Positions 50,283-61,800 of a stretch of 64,000 nucleotides of DNA are shown here, in pieces; position 1 is the stretch's first letter, and each line of letters starts with the position of its first letter. The translations under genes were made by a program, and so were the position numbers. This DNA is from CBFHMJ01 sp965656875 (GTDB taxonomy: Bacteria > Pseudomonadota > Gammaproteobacteria > Enterobacterales > Alteromonadaceae). The notes beneath the pieces are model-generated. The model did no database searches. It was not told the DNA's origin and saw only the letters and a list, made by a program, of their open reading frames with translations. The DNA lies in the NCBI GenBank assembly GCA_965656875.1, contig CBFHMJ010000048.1, positions 83,372 to 147,371 of the forward strand, written 5' to 3'.

Positions 50283-52466
50283 CTATAGTGCGGTCAGCGG
50301 TGCAACTTCGGCCATCAATATTTTCATACCAACTGCATCAAAGTTGATATGAATGCGTGTTTGTGGACTAACGCCCTCAATTTGTAACACGGTTCCTTCG
50401 CCAAACTTCGCGTGATTAACACGTTGTCCCAGGTTAAAACCACAGCTTTCTCTTGCTTGCTGAATTGCTGACTGACCTAAACGACCACCTGCCGGAGCAG
50501 ACGCTGTGGGACGAGAAACATTACTGGTTAGTCGTACTTCTTCAATACATTCAGCGGGCAGTTCACGAATGAATCGGGAAGGGCGGTGAAATTTGGTTTG
50601 ACCATAAATCCGTCGGGATTCAGCATGCGTGATATATAACTTTTCCATTGCGCGAGTAATGCCGACGTAACATAAACGGCGTTCTTCTTCTAACCGATCA
50701 GAGCTTTCCATCGACTGTTGACCCGGGAACATGCCTTCTTCCACACCAGCCATAAAGACTAATGGGAATTCCAGACCTTTCGCAGAATGCAATGTCATCA
50801 TTTGTACGGCATCGGTAAACTCATCGGCCTGGTTATCGCCTGTTTCCAGAGCAACTTGTGCCAGGAATTGATCGAGTGGTTCCAGGTCTAAATCATCGCT
50901 GTCAGGCTCAAACTGACGACATGCTGTTACTAATTCCTCAAGGTTATCGAGGCGACTACGTGCTTTTTCGCCTTTTTCAGCCTGATACATAGCTTTCAAA
51001 CCCGAATGAATAATGACGTAGTCGGTTTGTAAATGAAGTTTCTGTTCTAAGGTGGCGTCGTCCAGCGCATCGACTAAGGCGAAGAAATTATTAACTGAGT
51101 TTGCGGCACGACCCGATAAATGCTTTTCTTCAACCAGGCGTCTGGCGGCATCCCACATCGGTTGATTATATTGGCGAGCGCCTTCGCGAATCAGGGTTAA
51201 CGTGCGATCGCCGATTCCACGAGTCGGGGTGTTGATCACTCGTTCAAATGCGGCATCATCCTGACGGTTACTGATCAGGCGTAAATAGGCGAGGGTGTCT
51301 TTGATTTCCTGACGCTCGAAGAACTTCATACCGCCATAAATACGATAGGCTAATCCTTCCTGCAACAATGCTTCTTCCAGTACCCGCGACTGGGCGTTAT
51401 TACGATAGAGGATAGCTGTATCACTAAGGCTACCGCCTTCATTATGGAATTGACGAATCTTGTTGACGATATAACGCGCTTCATCCAACTCGTTAAAGGC
51501 GGCATAAACAGATATTGGTTGACCATCATTACCCTCGGTCCAGAGTTTTTTACCCATCCGATCCGGGTTGTTCTCAATCAGGTGATTGGCCGCTTTCAGG
51601 ATATTGCCGGTTGAACGGTAATTTTGTTCAAGACGAATGGTAACCGTATCCGGAAAGTCCTTGGTAAAACGCTGAATATTCTCTATTTTAGCGCCTCGCC
51701 AGCCATAAATAGACTGATCATCATCACCAACAATCATCACTTTACTGCATTGTCCGTCAGACAAGAGTTGAAGCCAGGCATACTGAATAGTGTTGGTATC
51801 CTGGAACTCATCGACCAGAATATGATTAAAGCGACGGCGATAATGCTCTCGAACGGTTTCATTGTCGCGAAGCAATTCGTGGCAACGCAGCAGAATCTCA
51901 GCAAAATCAACCAATCCAGCACGATTACACGCTTCCTGGTAAGCTCGATAGACATCCAACATGATTTTGCCGTTGTAATCGAATTCTTCTATATGCTCAG
52001 GACGCAGACCTTCGTCCTTTTTCGCATTGATATACCACTGAATTTTGCGGGGAGGCCACTGTTTTTCATCCAGATTTAAGTCTTTTAGCATACGACGAAC
52101 CAGACGGTATTGATCGTCAGAATCTATAACCTGAAAGGTTTGTGGTAAACCAACTTCCTGATAATGCGTGCGAAGTAAACGGTGAGCCAGACTATGAAAG
52201 GTGCCAACCCACATTCCTTTACCCGCATCACCAATTAGTTGCTCAACCCGACCACGCATTTCTGCGGCGGCCTTATTGGTAAAGGTTACTGCCAGAATGG
52301 AATGAGGGCTGCAGAATTCGGTACGCATAAGCCAGGCAATGCGATGAACCAGGACGCGTGTTTTACCACTTCCCGCACCTGCTAAAACAAGGGTATTACT
52401 GGCTGGAGCGGCAACAGCTTCACGCTGTTTATCATTGAGGGATTCTAATAGGTCTGTGATGTCCAT
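50283..52466 (-). CDS. uvrD: DNA helicase II (UvrD)
   Basis: 727 residues, against 720 for E. coli UvrD. Superfamily 1 motifs in order are AGAGSGKTRVLVHR (Walker A, from residue 29), VTFTNKAAAEMRGR, LVDEFQDTN, VGDDDQSIYGWRGA, LEQNYRST, TLHSAKGLEFPLVF and CYVGITRAMEKLY. The C-terminal part has LGQRVNHAKFGEGTVLQIEG, as in UvrD. It unwinds DNA in nucleotide-excision and mismatch repair. It could in principle be Rep, but length and C-terminal sequence favour UvrD. It is divergent from the giant RHS gene. Confidence 0.95.
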   Translation of the reverse strand: MDITDLLESLNDKQREAVAAPASNTLVLAGAGSGKTRVLVHRIAWLMRTEFCSPHSILAVTFTNKAAAEMRGRVEQLIGDAGKGMWVGTFHSLAHRLLRTHYQEVGLPQTFQVIDSDDQYRLVRRMLKDLNLDEKQWPPRKIQWYINAKKDEGLRPEHIEEFDYNGKIMLDVYRAYQEACNRAGLVDFAEILLRCHELLRDNETVREHYRRRFNHILVDEFQDTNTIQYAWLQLLSDGQCSKVMIVGDDDQSIYGWRGAKIENIQRFTKDFPDTVTIRLEQNYRSTGNILKAANHLIENNPDRMGKKLWTEGNDGQPISVYAAFNELDEARYIVNKIRQFHNEGGSLSDTAILYRNNAQSRVLEEALLQEGLAYRIYGGMKFFERQEIKDTLAYLRLISNRQDDAAFERVINTPTRGIGDRTLTLIREGARQYNQPMWDAARRLVEEKHLSGRAANSVNNFFALVDALDDATLEQKLHLQTDYVIIHSGLKAMYQAEKGEKARSRLDNLEELVTACRQFEPDSDDLDLEPLDQFLAQVALETGDNQADEFTDAVQMMTLHSAKGLEFPLVFMAGVEEGMFPGQQSMESSDRLEEERRLCYVGITRAMEKLYITHAESRRIYGQTKFHRPSRFIRELPAECIEEVRLTSNVSRPTASAPAGGRLGQSAIQQARESCGFNLGQRVNHAKFGEGTVLQIEGVSPQTRIHINFDAVGMKILMAEVAPLTAL

Positions 52467-52800
52467 TATTTGTTCATTCAGTCTGACGTGGCAAAGGCCG
52501 TTATTATCAGCAATTACTGCTCAATTATCCAGTGTTTGTTCTGGTGTGCTTATACAGTAGTTATCAAAAATGATATTGATTTAAAAGCATAAATATCGAA
52601 CTAAAATTAAGATGAAAATCAATTTGAATCGATTTATTTAAACCTGTGTTAACAATTGGTGTCGAATAAGGTTCTTAAAATTAATTATCAGAATAGCGTT
52701 ATACAGTATTTACATTCTCAATTGACTCAGTTAAATTTCCGCCCCTTCAATCTCTGCGGTTTAATTTTTGAACTAAATGAGAGTGATTTGTAAACAGGAT
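52467..52800. other. Divergent intergenic region between uvrD and the RHS toxin gene
   Basis: 334 AT-rich bases that must hold promoters for both directions. A sequence CTG-N11-CAG at 52541-52557 is close to a LexA box but one base too long. No RNA fold or further gene seen. Confidence 0.5.
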
Positions 52801-55800
52801 ATGACAAAGAGGAATGCTGTGAGTAGTAGTCAGGTAATGGAGTTTTATGTCGACAAGAGGTTGGCATTGCAGAAGGGTGGATTATCGCAGGAATGTGATA
52901 AACATCAGGATAAGAGTAACGGACACGGTTTTTATAGGAATAAAACCACAACAACTAAAACAGCGATTATACGACTGTTCTGGCTGACGTTTATTTCAGT
53001 ATTTGCACAGGTTGCAATAGCGGATGAATCAGACACCGTGAGCTGGAACAGCGAGCAGTTTATCGCCCTGCATGGCGATATTAACGGCGATGGCCGTGAT
53101 GATTTACTGCTTCAGCCCAGGGGTTCTGAAACAGGTTCAGTTACTTTTCAGTCATCCTCCCGTCAGTATCTGACCGACGATTCTCATTTCCTTACTTTCC
53201 TGCCGAATTATGCCTCCGCCCGGTTACTGCTGGCGGATATCAATGGCGACGGTAAAGACGACTTAGTGACCATCAGCACCGGTGAAGCCCGGGTTCGACT
53301 GTCAAACGGCAACGGCTTTGCTGAGGTGTCTCAGACCTTATCCAACCCTGAATCACTGCATTTTCTCAACGCCTTTGATGCCTATCTCTATTATGCCGGT
53401 GATTTTAACGGCGATGGCAAAGAAGAATTTATTGCCCTGAGTGATAACCCGCACCGTGCTGACCGGGCTCATGTTCTGATGCAGACCGAAGACAATGGTC
53501 AACTTAATGTGCATCAGTCGCCCGGTGAAGAAGCGGTCTGGGCACAACAACAAAGCTCCCGCTTAATCATCGCCGATTACAACAACGACGGCAGAGACGA
53601 TATCTTTGCGGTGGCCCGTAAAACCAATGACCCGCACTGGCTGGTGCTGAGTTCTGATAAAGGCCGTTTCTCTACTCGTGGTCAGCAAATCCGTCACCGC
53701 CTGACCAATCACGACTGGGATGATGAACGCCACAGTATTATGGCGATTAACGGCCTGTTGACGCCGGGTGTGGAACTGCTACGCCGAAATAACCGACCGG
53801 GTGGCTTTGATGAGCGGGGTGAATGGCATTCGGAGAATATGGGTGAGCCCGGTGATGTGGCGGCTCGCGGGTCTGTTGATAAACAGCAAATAGTTAATAA
53901 ACCGCAGGTTGCTAATAAACAGGCACCGGTTAATCCGGAAGTGGTTCGCCCTTCGTTGGCTCAGGTGTCGCTTCGTTCATCCGTATCTGACAGACGTTCG
54001 TCTGAATCCGTTAACCCGGCATCCATTAATTCGGCATCAACCAATGCCATTGACTGCAGTGACCCGCTATACAACCCGACCAGCGGCACCGAGGGTAGCG
54101 GTTGTAGCTTTCTGACCTTGCCAGACACGCCCACCGATTATCCCACCATCTCCGGCAGTGCTTATAAACCCCTGAATATCGGCTTTACCGTCGGTTTTGC
54201 GGTGGTGGCTGATGCGACCTATTACGAACTCTATGCCGGTGATGGCGGGCTTGACCCGGCAGCCGTGACTTACACGAAAGTCTATTCCGGCAGTGTGTTC
54301 CAGCCGACATTTTCTTATTCAACGGCAGGCCATCGTTACTATAAATACAAAGCCTGTAACAGTGTCGGCTGTAGTGGCTTAAGTCCCTGGCGACGGATTT
54401 ATGTGTACGATGCGCCGGAGGCGATTCGCTCACCGGTGTTATCCGCATCCTCAGTGTATTCGAATGCAACCGTCAGTCTGGATTTTGTTGAAGCGGGGTA
54501 TTCTGTTGATGGCACAAACCACAAGGTCTGGCAGTCGTTCAACGGCGGTGCTGAAACGCTGATTTATGATTTTACCCGAACGCAGTGGCAGCAGAATCAG
54601 CATCATGTCAGTAAAACCCTGACGGAGCCGGGCAGTTATGTCTGGCGGGCGCAGGCGTGTAGTCCGTCGGTGGGTTGTGGCCCGTCCACGAATTTCACCA
54701 TTACCGTCACCAATCGGGCACCGGTGGCCGTAGCGGATACCTTTACCCATCTTCAGGAAGATACACCAGCGGCCCTGAGTGTACTTGCCAATGACACCGA
54801 CCCGGACGGTCATCCGGTATCACTGCACGATATTGTGGCCGTACCACTGGGTGGTCAGGTGGTGATTAACGGCAATCAGGCCGTATACACCCCGTATAAC
54901 CAGTGGTGTGGTGATGACCGCTTTACTTACCGGGTGAAAGACGCCTTTGGTGCGGTTTCTTCTGCGGTGCTGGTCTCCCTGACCGTTAACTGTGTGAACG
55001 ATGCGCCGTATGTCAGTCATTTATCCTCCGGCTACACGGTAAATGAAGACACCTCAGCGACGATTACCTACACCCTGCGGGATTTTGATTCTGATGTGAA
55101 TGCCGCATCGGTTTCAGTATTGTCGAGCAGTAACCCGGCGGTATTACCGCTGGCGAACATCGTGCCCGGTGGCAGTGGCTCGGCCCGTACCCTGCAACTT
55201 CAGGGCGCAGCTCATCAATATGGCAGCAGTGATGTGACCTTCCGGGTTTCTGATGGTACGGATGCACAGGATTACACCTTTAACGTGGTGATTCATCCGG
55301 TCAATGACCTGCCGGTTGCCACGGGGCTGGCCGGGCATGTTCTGACCGAAGACACCCCGCTGACGATTGCCGTGCCAGTGGCTGATGTGGAAACCCCGGC
55401 TGCTGCATTGACCCTGACCTCAGTGGGCAGCAGCAATTACACGGTACTGCCGACGCCGAATGTGGTGATTAGTGGCAGTGGCGCAACCCGAAGTATTACC
55501 TTAACCCCGGCGGCCAATCAGTCCGGCAGCGGTATTATCTGGCTGCAACTGAGTGATGGTACCGACTCGGCCACCTATGGCTTAACCTTTACGGTTAATC
55601 CGGTCAATGACACCCCCACTGCCGGACCACTCAGTGGTCATGTGCTGGATGAAGATGAAAGCCAGGCCATTACCCTGACAGTAAACGATGTGGAAACTTC
55701 TGCATCAGAGGTGGTCCTTCGGGTAAAAGGCAGCAGCAACACGGCGTTAGTCCCGGTCAGTCACGCGGTCATCAGTGGCAGTGGCAACACCCGGACCCTG

Positions 55801-58800
55801 ACCTTAACTCCGGCTGAGAATCGCTCCGGCAGTGGCACAATCTGGCTTGGTGTGCATGATGGCACCGTTGAAGCCACCTATGGCCTGAGTTACACCGTTA
55901 ATCCGGTGAATGATGCACCGACGGTCAGCACGATTCCTGTACAGGTGATGGATGAAGACACGGCGTTGTCGGTGCCCTTTACGGTCAATGATATTGATAC
56001 GGATTTAAGCCAGTTAAACCTCAGCGCCACCGCCGGTAATCCGCTGCTGGTCAACACCTCGGATATCACCTTCTCCGGCAGCGGTCAGAATCGCACCCTG
56101 ACCATCACCCCGTTACCGGGCCGTGACGGTGAGACCGATATCACGGTGCATGTAAACGATGGCACACAGACCACCTCCCGTACCTTCCACCTGACCGTGA
56201 ACGGGGTGAATGATGCGCCGACGCTCTCCGCCATTGCTGCACAACGGGTTGATGAAGATACCCCGATCACGGTTTATGTAAAAATCAGTGATAAAGAAAC
56301 ACCGTCATCGCAATTAACGCTACATGCCATCAGCAGTTCTAATCTGACCTTATTGCCGCTCAGTCAAATCACCTTCGGCGGCAGTGATAATTACCGGGAA
56401 GTCACGTTAACGCCTGTGGCTAATGAATACGGGGTTTCAACCGTAACGCTTGGCGTCTCAGATGGTGAGTTATCAACAAGCCAGACATTTACGTTCAGTG
56501 TTAACGGTATTAATGACTTGCCCGTGATTCAGCCGCCAGCCGACGTTAATATGCTGACCCGTCAGGTGCTGAGTGTGCCTCTGGTCGTCAGTGATGTGGA
56601 AACTCCGCTGGAAAACCTGACGATTACCGCCAGTGCTCACGACCCGTCACTGATTAGTCCGGACCGCCTGGTGCCACAGTTTGTCAACGGTCAGCATGTG
56701 TTACAGGTCACGGCTGGCAGCTCACCGGGCAGCACGCCTGTGGATGTCCGGGTGCATGATGGAACAACCAGCCGTAAAGCCACGTTTAACGTCACGATTG
56801 TTCGCCCGCCTGAGCCACCGACGATTACCGGTGTGCCACCGTCCACGGTCCGTGTGGGACAAACCTATGACTTCACCCCGGGTGCCGAAGACCGTAACCC
56901 GGGTGACACGCTGACGTTTGTCAGTGCAAATCTGCCTGCCTGGCTGACGTTTGATGCTGCAACCGGCCGTATTCACGGCACCCCGGGCACACTGGATATT
57001 GGTACCCGCAGCGGTATTCGCCTTGGGGTAACAGACAATTATAACTACCCGGGTGAAGGCCTGAAGTATGTTTACCTGAACGACTTTGCTATTACGGTGC
57101 AACAGGCCCAGGACCCGGCTAATCCGGAAACACCGGTTGCACCATCTGTGTTTGCAGACCCGGGTATTGATCCGATGTCTGAAAAAGTGGGCAGAGTTGT
57201 TGGCGAGGCCTCCGTGTCTGACCATGGCGGAGCCGCCTGGTCATTACCGATAGATTTACCATCAGGTATTGCCGGTATTACACCGCAGTTGTCCGTGGGT
57301 TACAGCTCGAAAGGTGGTAACGGTATTCTCGGTATGGGTTGGTATCTTGGTGCATCGTCTGAAGTAAAACGCTGTCGCAGTACGCCGTCTGATGATGAAT
57401 TCTTCCGGGCCGTTAACTTTGATGCGCAGGATGTCATCTGTCTGGATGGTCAGCGTCTGGTGCTGGTTGAAGGCGTCGCCTGGCAGGATGGTGCTGTGTA
57501 TCAGCCACGTCTGTTTAATGGTCAGCGTGTCCGGTTGAGCGTCATTGATAATGTGTTCACGTTTGCTCAGGACATGGGGAATGGCACGACGCGTTACTTT
57601 GGTACGCGGGATGATGCCCGTCAACGCGATACGGTTGCGCTTCGCGATGGTATGCCAGCAGCTCACCGGGATTATAAATGGCTGCTCAGCCGTCAGGTCG
57701 ATGCCTTTGGTAACACCATTCACTGGCATTACAACCCGGAGAATGATGAAACAAAACGCCTGACACGCATCGACTGGAGTGGTCACAAGGTTGAACTGAA
57801 TTACAGCCACAACCGGGTTGATAAGAATCATGCCTTCTTCAAAGGCAACACGATACTGGATGATGCGCTGCTGACGGATATCCGGGTGTATCACTACAGC
57901 CAGCCTGCAACGGCATTCGACAGTTATCATTTTGCGTATGGTGCATCAACATCAGGCTATCGGCTGCGTCTGAACAGTATGACGCGTTGTAATGGTGATG
58001 AGAACGGCGTTTGTTTACCCGCCACCACGTTCGATTACGATACGGCGCCGACCGGCATCGGCTTCAATGCTTATACCGATAATGCTCAGCGTTATGATAT
58101 GGATACGTTATTAGGGTTATCCGGCGGTCACAAAATCATTTCCGTGTCGCCGATGGACTATAACGGCGATGGTTACAATGACCTGGCGGTTGTGTATGAA
58201 CTGCCGGGTAACCAGCTGTATCTCGGGTTTGTCAAAAATGAAGGTGGAACTTTTGTCAGTCAGTCTGTTGCCAGTCCGGTCAGTCTGGGTGCCTCATCGC
58301 CAAACAGTGAGAACAACCCGAAGAATGCATATGACAGCCTGAAGCCGACTGAGTATGCGTTCACCCCGGTGGATTTTGATGCCAATGGCACGACCGATAT
58401 TTTGCTGAACGGGGAAATCCTGTATTTCGACCATGAAGGTCGCTGGACCCGTCAGTCCATTGCCTTTGGTTCACCGTCTATGTCTGTGGTTGATTTTGAC
58501 GGAAACGGCCTGCCGGATATCAATAACATTGACTTCATTGCACTTAACTACCCGGACGATACGCCGGCCACCCGCTTTCAGCACACGGTGCAACTGTTTG
58601 ACCGAAATGCCCTGATTGACAAGATTGGCCCGACCTCGACGGCCTGTGAGGGCGGTGTCTGTCTGTCCGATTTCCAGGAGCTGCATTTTGATAAAACGGC
58701 CGCCGGCAATCAGTTTGATGTCGATGGCGATGGTCAGATGGACCTGTTGTGGTCTGGTGAAGAACGGACCATCAACCCGGATAACGAAAATTATGACCCG

Positions 58801-61800
58801 CTTCGTGACGGCATTATTACTTTTACGCAGTTGTTCAAAGTGAGCCGAACCGGTGCAACGACCTGGAAAGCCGTGGCGCCGGTTGATGGCGACAGCGATC
58901 CGAACTGGGGGGCGCCGTATACCAAAGAGGAAGGCGCAATGTTCAGTGTCAGTCAGGCACTGGCACCGGCGCGAACCTATGGTGATGTCAACGGTGATGG
59001 CCTGAGTGACCATGTCGCCTTCAGAAAAGTGCACGGCAGTGGTTTATCCCGACTGTCTGTATCGCAGATGAATGGTGACGGGATTGATTTCAGTGCGATG
59101 ACAGCACCAACCCTGACGGAAGTTCAGAAAGAGCATCTGGAACGACTGAAGCTGATTGATATGGATGGCGATGGTCGTGACGATATGGTGTTCTGGCTGC
59201 AGGACGGCAGCCGTTCAGCGATGTACATCAGTGTTATCCGTCACAACACGTTCCAGCCGATTCAGGTGATGGACGGGTTATCCGACAGCAACGGATTTTC
59301 ACTGGAAGAAGAAGCCAGAAATAAAGAAGCTGTTATCTTCAGTGATATTGATGGTGATGGACAGCCGGCACTGATGATTGCAGACCTGAACCGTCATAAC
59401 GTTAACAGTGGCAGCTTTGATTACCAACTGGTGGTGTATCCGGACCGCAATACCGGGCAGCATTTTAATGATGTGCTGACCACCGTAACAGACGGCTTTG
59501 GTTACACGACGCAGTTCACCTATGGCTATGCCACAGACCCGACACTTTACTCAACCGGCAGCGATGATACGCCGTTGACGGAAACGGATGACAGCGCGGT
59601 AAGACAGGTTCGTCCGTCAGGCCCGCTGGTCAAACGCTTTACGGAACTGACTCATCATCTGGCTGATGGCTCACCGGCGTACAAAACACTGGATTATCAT
59701 TATCAGGGCAACCGGGTGCAGGCCGGTGGTCGTGGCTCGCTGGGCTTTGAAGCCATTACCCGTAAGAACCAGTTAACCGGCATCACGACGGTTACCCGTA
59801 AACGTCAGGATTATCCGTTTAACGGACAAATGGCGTCTGAAACCCGCACGTACAACGGTACCGTGCTGAAAGTGACGCAACAGACCGCGTTTGCAGACAT
59901 TGCACTGAATGGTGGTAAAACCCGGTTTGTTGCACCACGGGTAACGGAAGTGCACGACTACGGTTTTGCAACGGATAACGCCCGGCCAGACCGGGTATCA
60001 GCCTGGAGTGCCATTAAACAGAAAACGGTTCGAACGGTGACCCGTCAGGTCACCGGCAGTGGTCGTGCCATTATCCAGACGGCTGACCATACCGATGTGA
60101 CGGATTACCGCAACAACAGCGAGGTCTCGACCAGTCAGGTGAGCACCGGCTGGGATGTCGATATCAACCGCTGGTTGTTAAACCGTAAATCCACCGAAAC
60201 CCGGACGCTTATCCGCGCCGGTCATCCAAATGTTTCACTGAAAACAGACTGGGAATATGACGATACTCACGGACTGGTGTCGGCCGAAATCCGTAACCCG
60301 GACAGTCATGAAGCCCGCTTCCTGCGCACCGAGTTTGTGTACGATGAGGTGGGTAACCGGATTCAGGCAACCCAGTGTAGTAAACATTTTGCTCCGTCAA
60401 CCGGCGCTGCGCAGTGTGGAGGTGCCATTCCTGATACCACGGATGACCCGTTAAAGGTGTTCCGTCGTCAGCGCAGTACGTTCACACCGGAAGGTCGTCA
60501 CCTGGTCAGTACGGCAAACGCGTTGTTTACTGAAACCACACTGAGTGATTACAACATTCATGATGCTGCGGACACGATGACCAGCCCGGATGGCGTGAAA
60601 ACGTATACCAGACTGGATGGATTCGGTAAGCCGTATTATCAGGCGTCCGATGACGGCAGTTACAGCATCACCCGCTATCGTCTGTGTCAGACGCTGACTG
60701 ACTGCCCGGCATCGGCGCTGATGCGTAAAACCATTATCCAGCCGGATAATGTGGTCAGCTATGAATACACTGACGGTGCTGACCGGGTGGTGCGGAGTAA
60801 AACCACCGGTTTTGACGGACGCTTTATTGTGGTTAATACCGACTATGATGAGCGGGGCCGGGCTGTTCGTGTCAGCGAGCCGCACTATGAAGGCAGCGGT
60901 GATACGGTGGCCAACCTCACTGAATTTGACGGGCTGTCCCGTGAAATCCGCCGTCATCATCCGGATGGTACGCAGACCGCTCAGCTGTGGACCGTGGATG
61001 AACAACACACCATTGTCACGGCCAGTTATTCCGGCACCAACTGGTCGTCATCGGTTAACCGAACCACGGTCCGGGTGACAAATGGTAAAGGCGAAGCTGT
61101 CTCGGTGATTGATGATAACGGCAATGCGATTGACTACATCTATGACGCGGCAGGCAAACTGGTGCGCACCGTCAATGTGGATGGCAGCGTCATTCTGACA
61201 CCGCACGATGACCAGGGTCGCCAGCTGTCACTGACTGACCCGGACAAAGGCCATCATGAATACGGTTACAACGCACTGGCCGAGCTGACAGAAACCCGTA
61301 CACCGGGCGACAGTGACGGCACCTTTATCACTGAAACCCACTACCGGGATGCCGCAGGCCGGGAAGTTCGTCGGGTATTGCGTGATGCATCATCCACGGT
61401 GGTGGATACGCAGCTCTGGCAGTTCAATGCGCATCAACTGACCGGGGAAACCTTCGACAGCCGTGACACGGCCAATACCTCTACTCAGTATTTCTACGAC
61501 ACACTGGGACGGGTTAACCGGACATCCGTTAACCTCGGCGGCAGTGTTTACCACACCCGAACCACCTTCGATGAATTCGGTCGGGTGTTCCAGCAGTTTG
61601 ATGCCAGTGGTGATGACCATGGATTGCGGTTCCATTACCAGTATGGTTATGTCGCGAAACATCAGGAAGCGCGGGAAGGTACTGCCGGCGTGGTGTATCT
61701 CACCATTGATGCCATGGATGCCCGGGGCAATGTGATTCAGGAAACGGCGGGTAACGGATTAACCACCCATCGGGCGTACAACCGACAAACCGGTTTCCTG

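Noticed and set aside
52541..52557. LexA-box-like sequence upstream of uvrD
   Set aside because: CTG and CAG are separated by 11 bases instead of 10, and the inner T/A positions do not fit the consensus.
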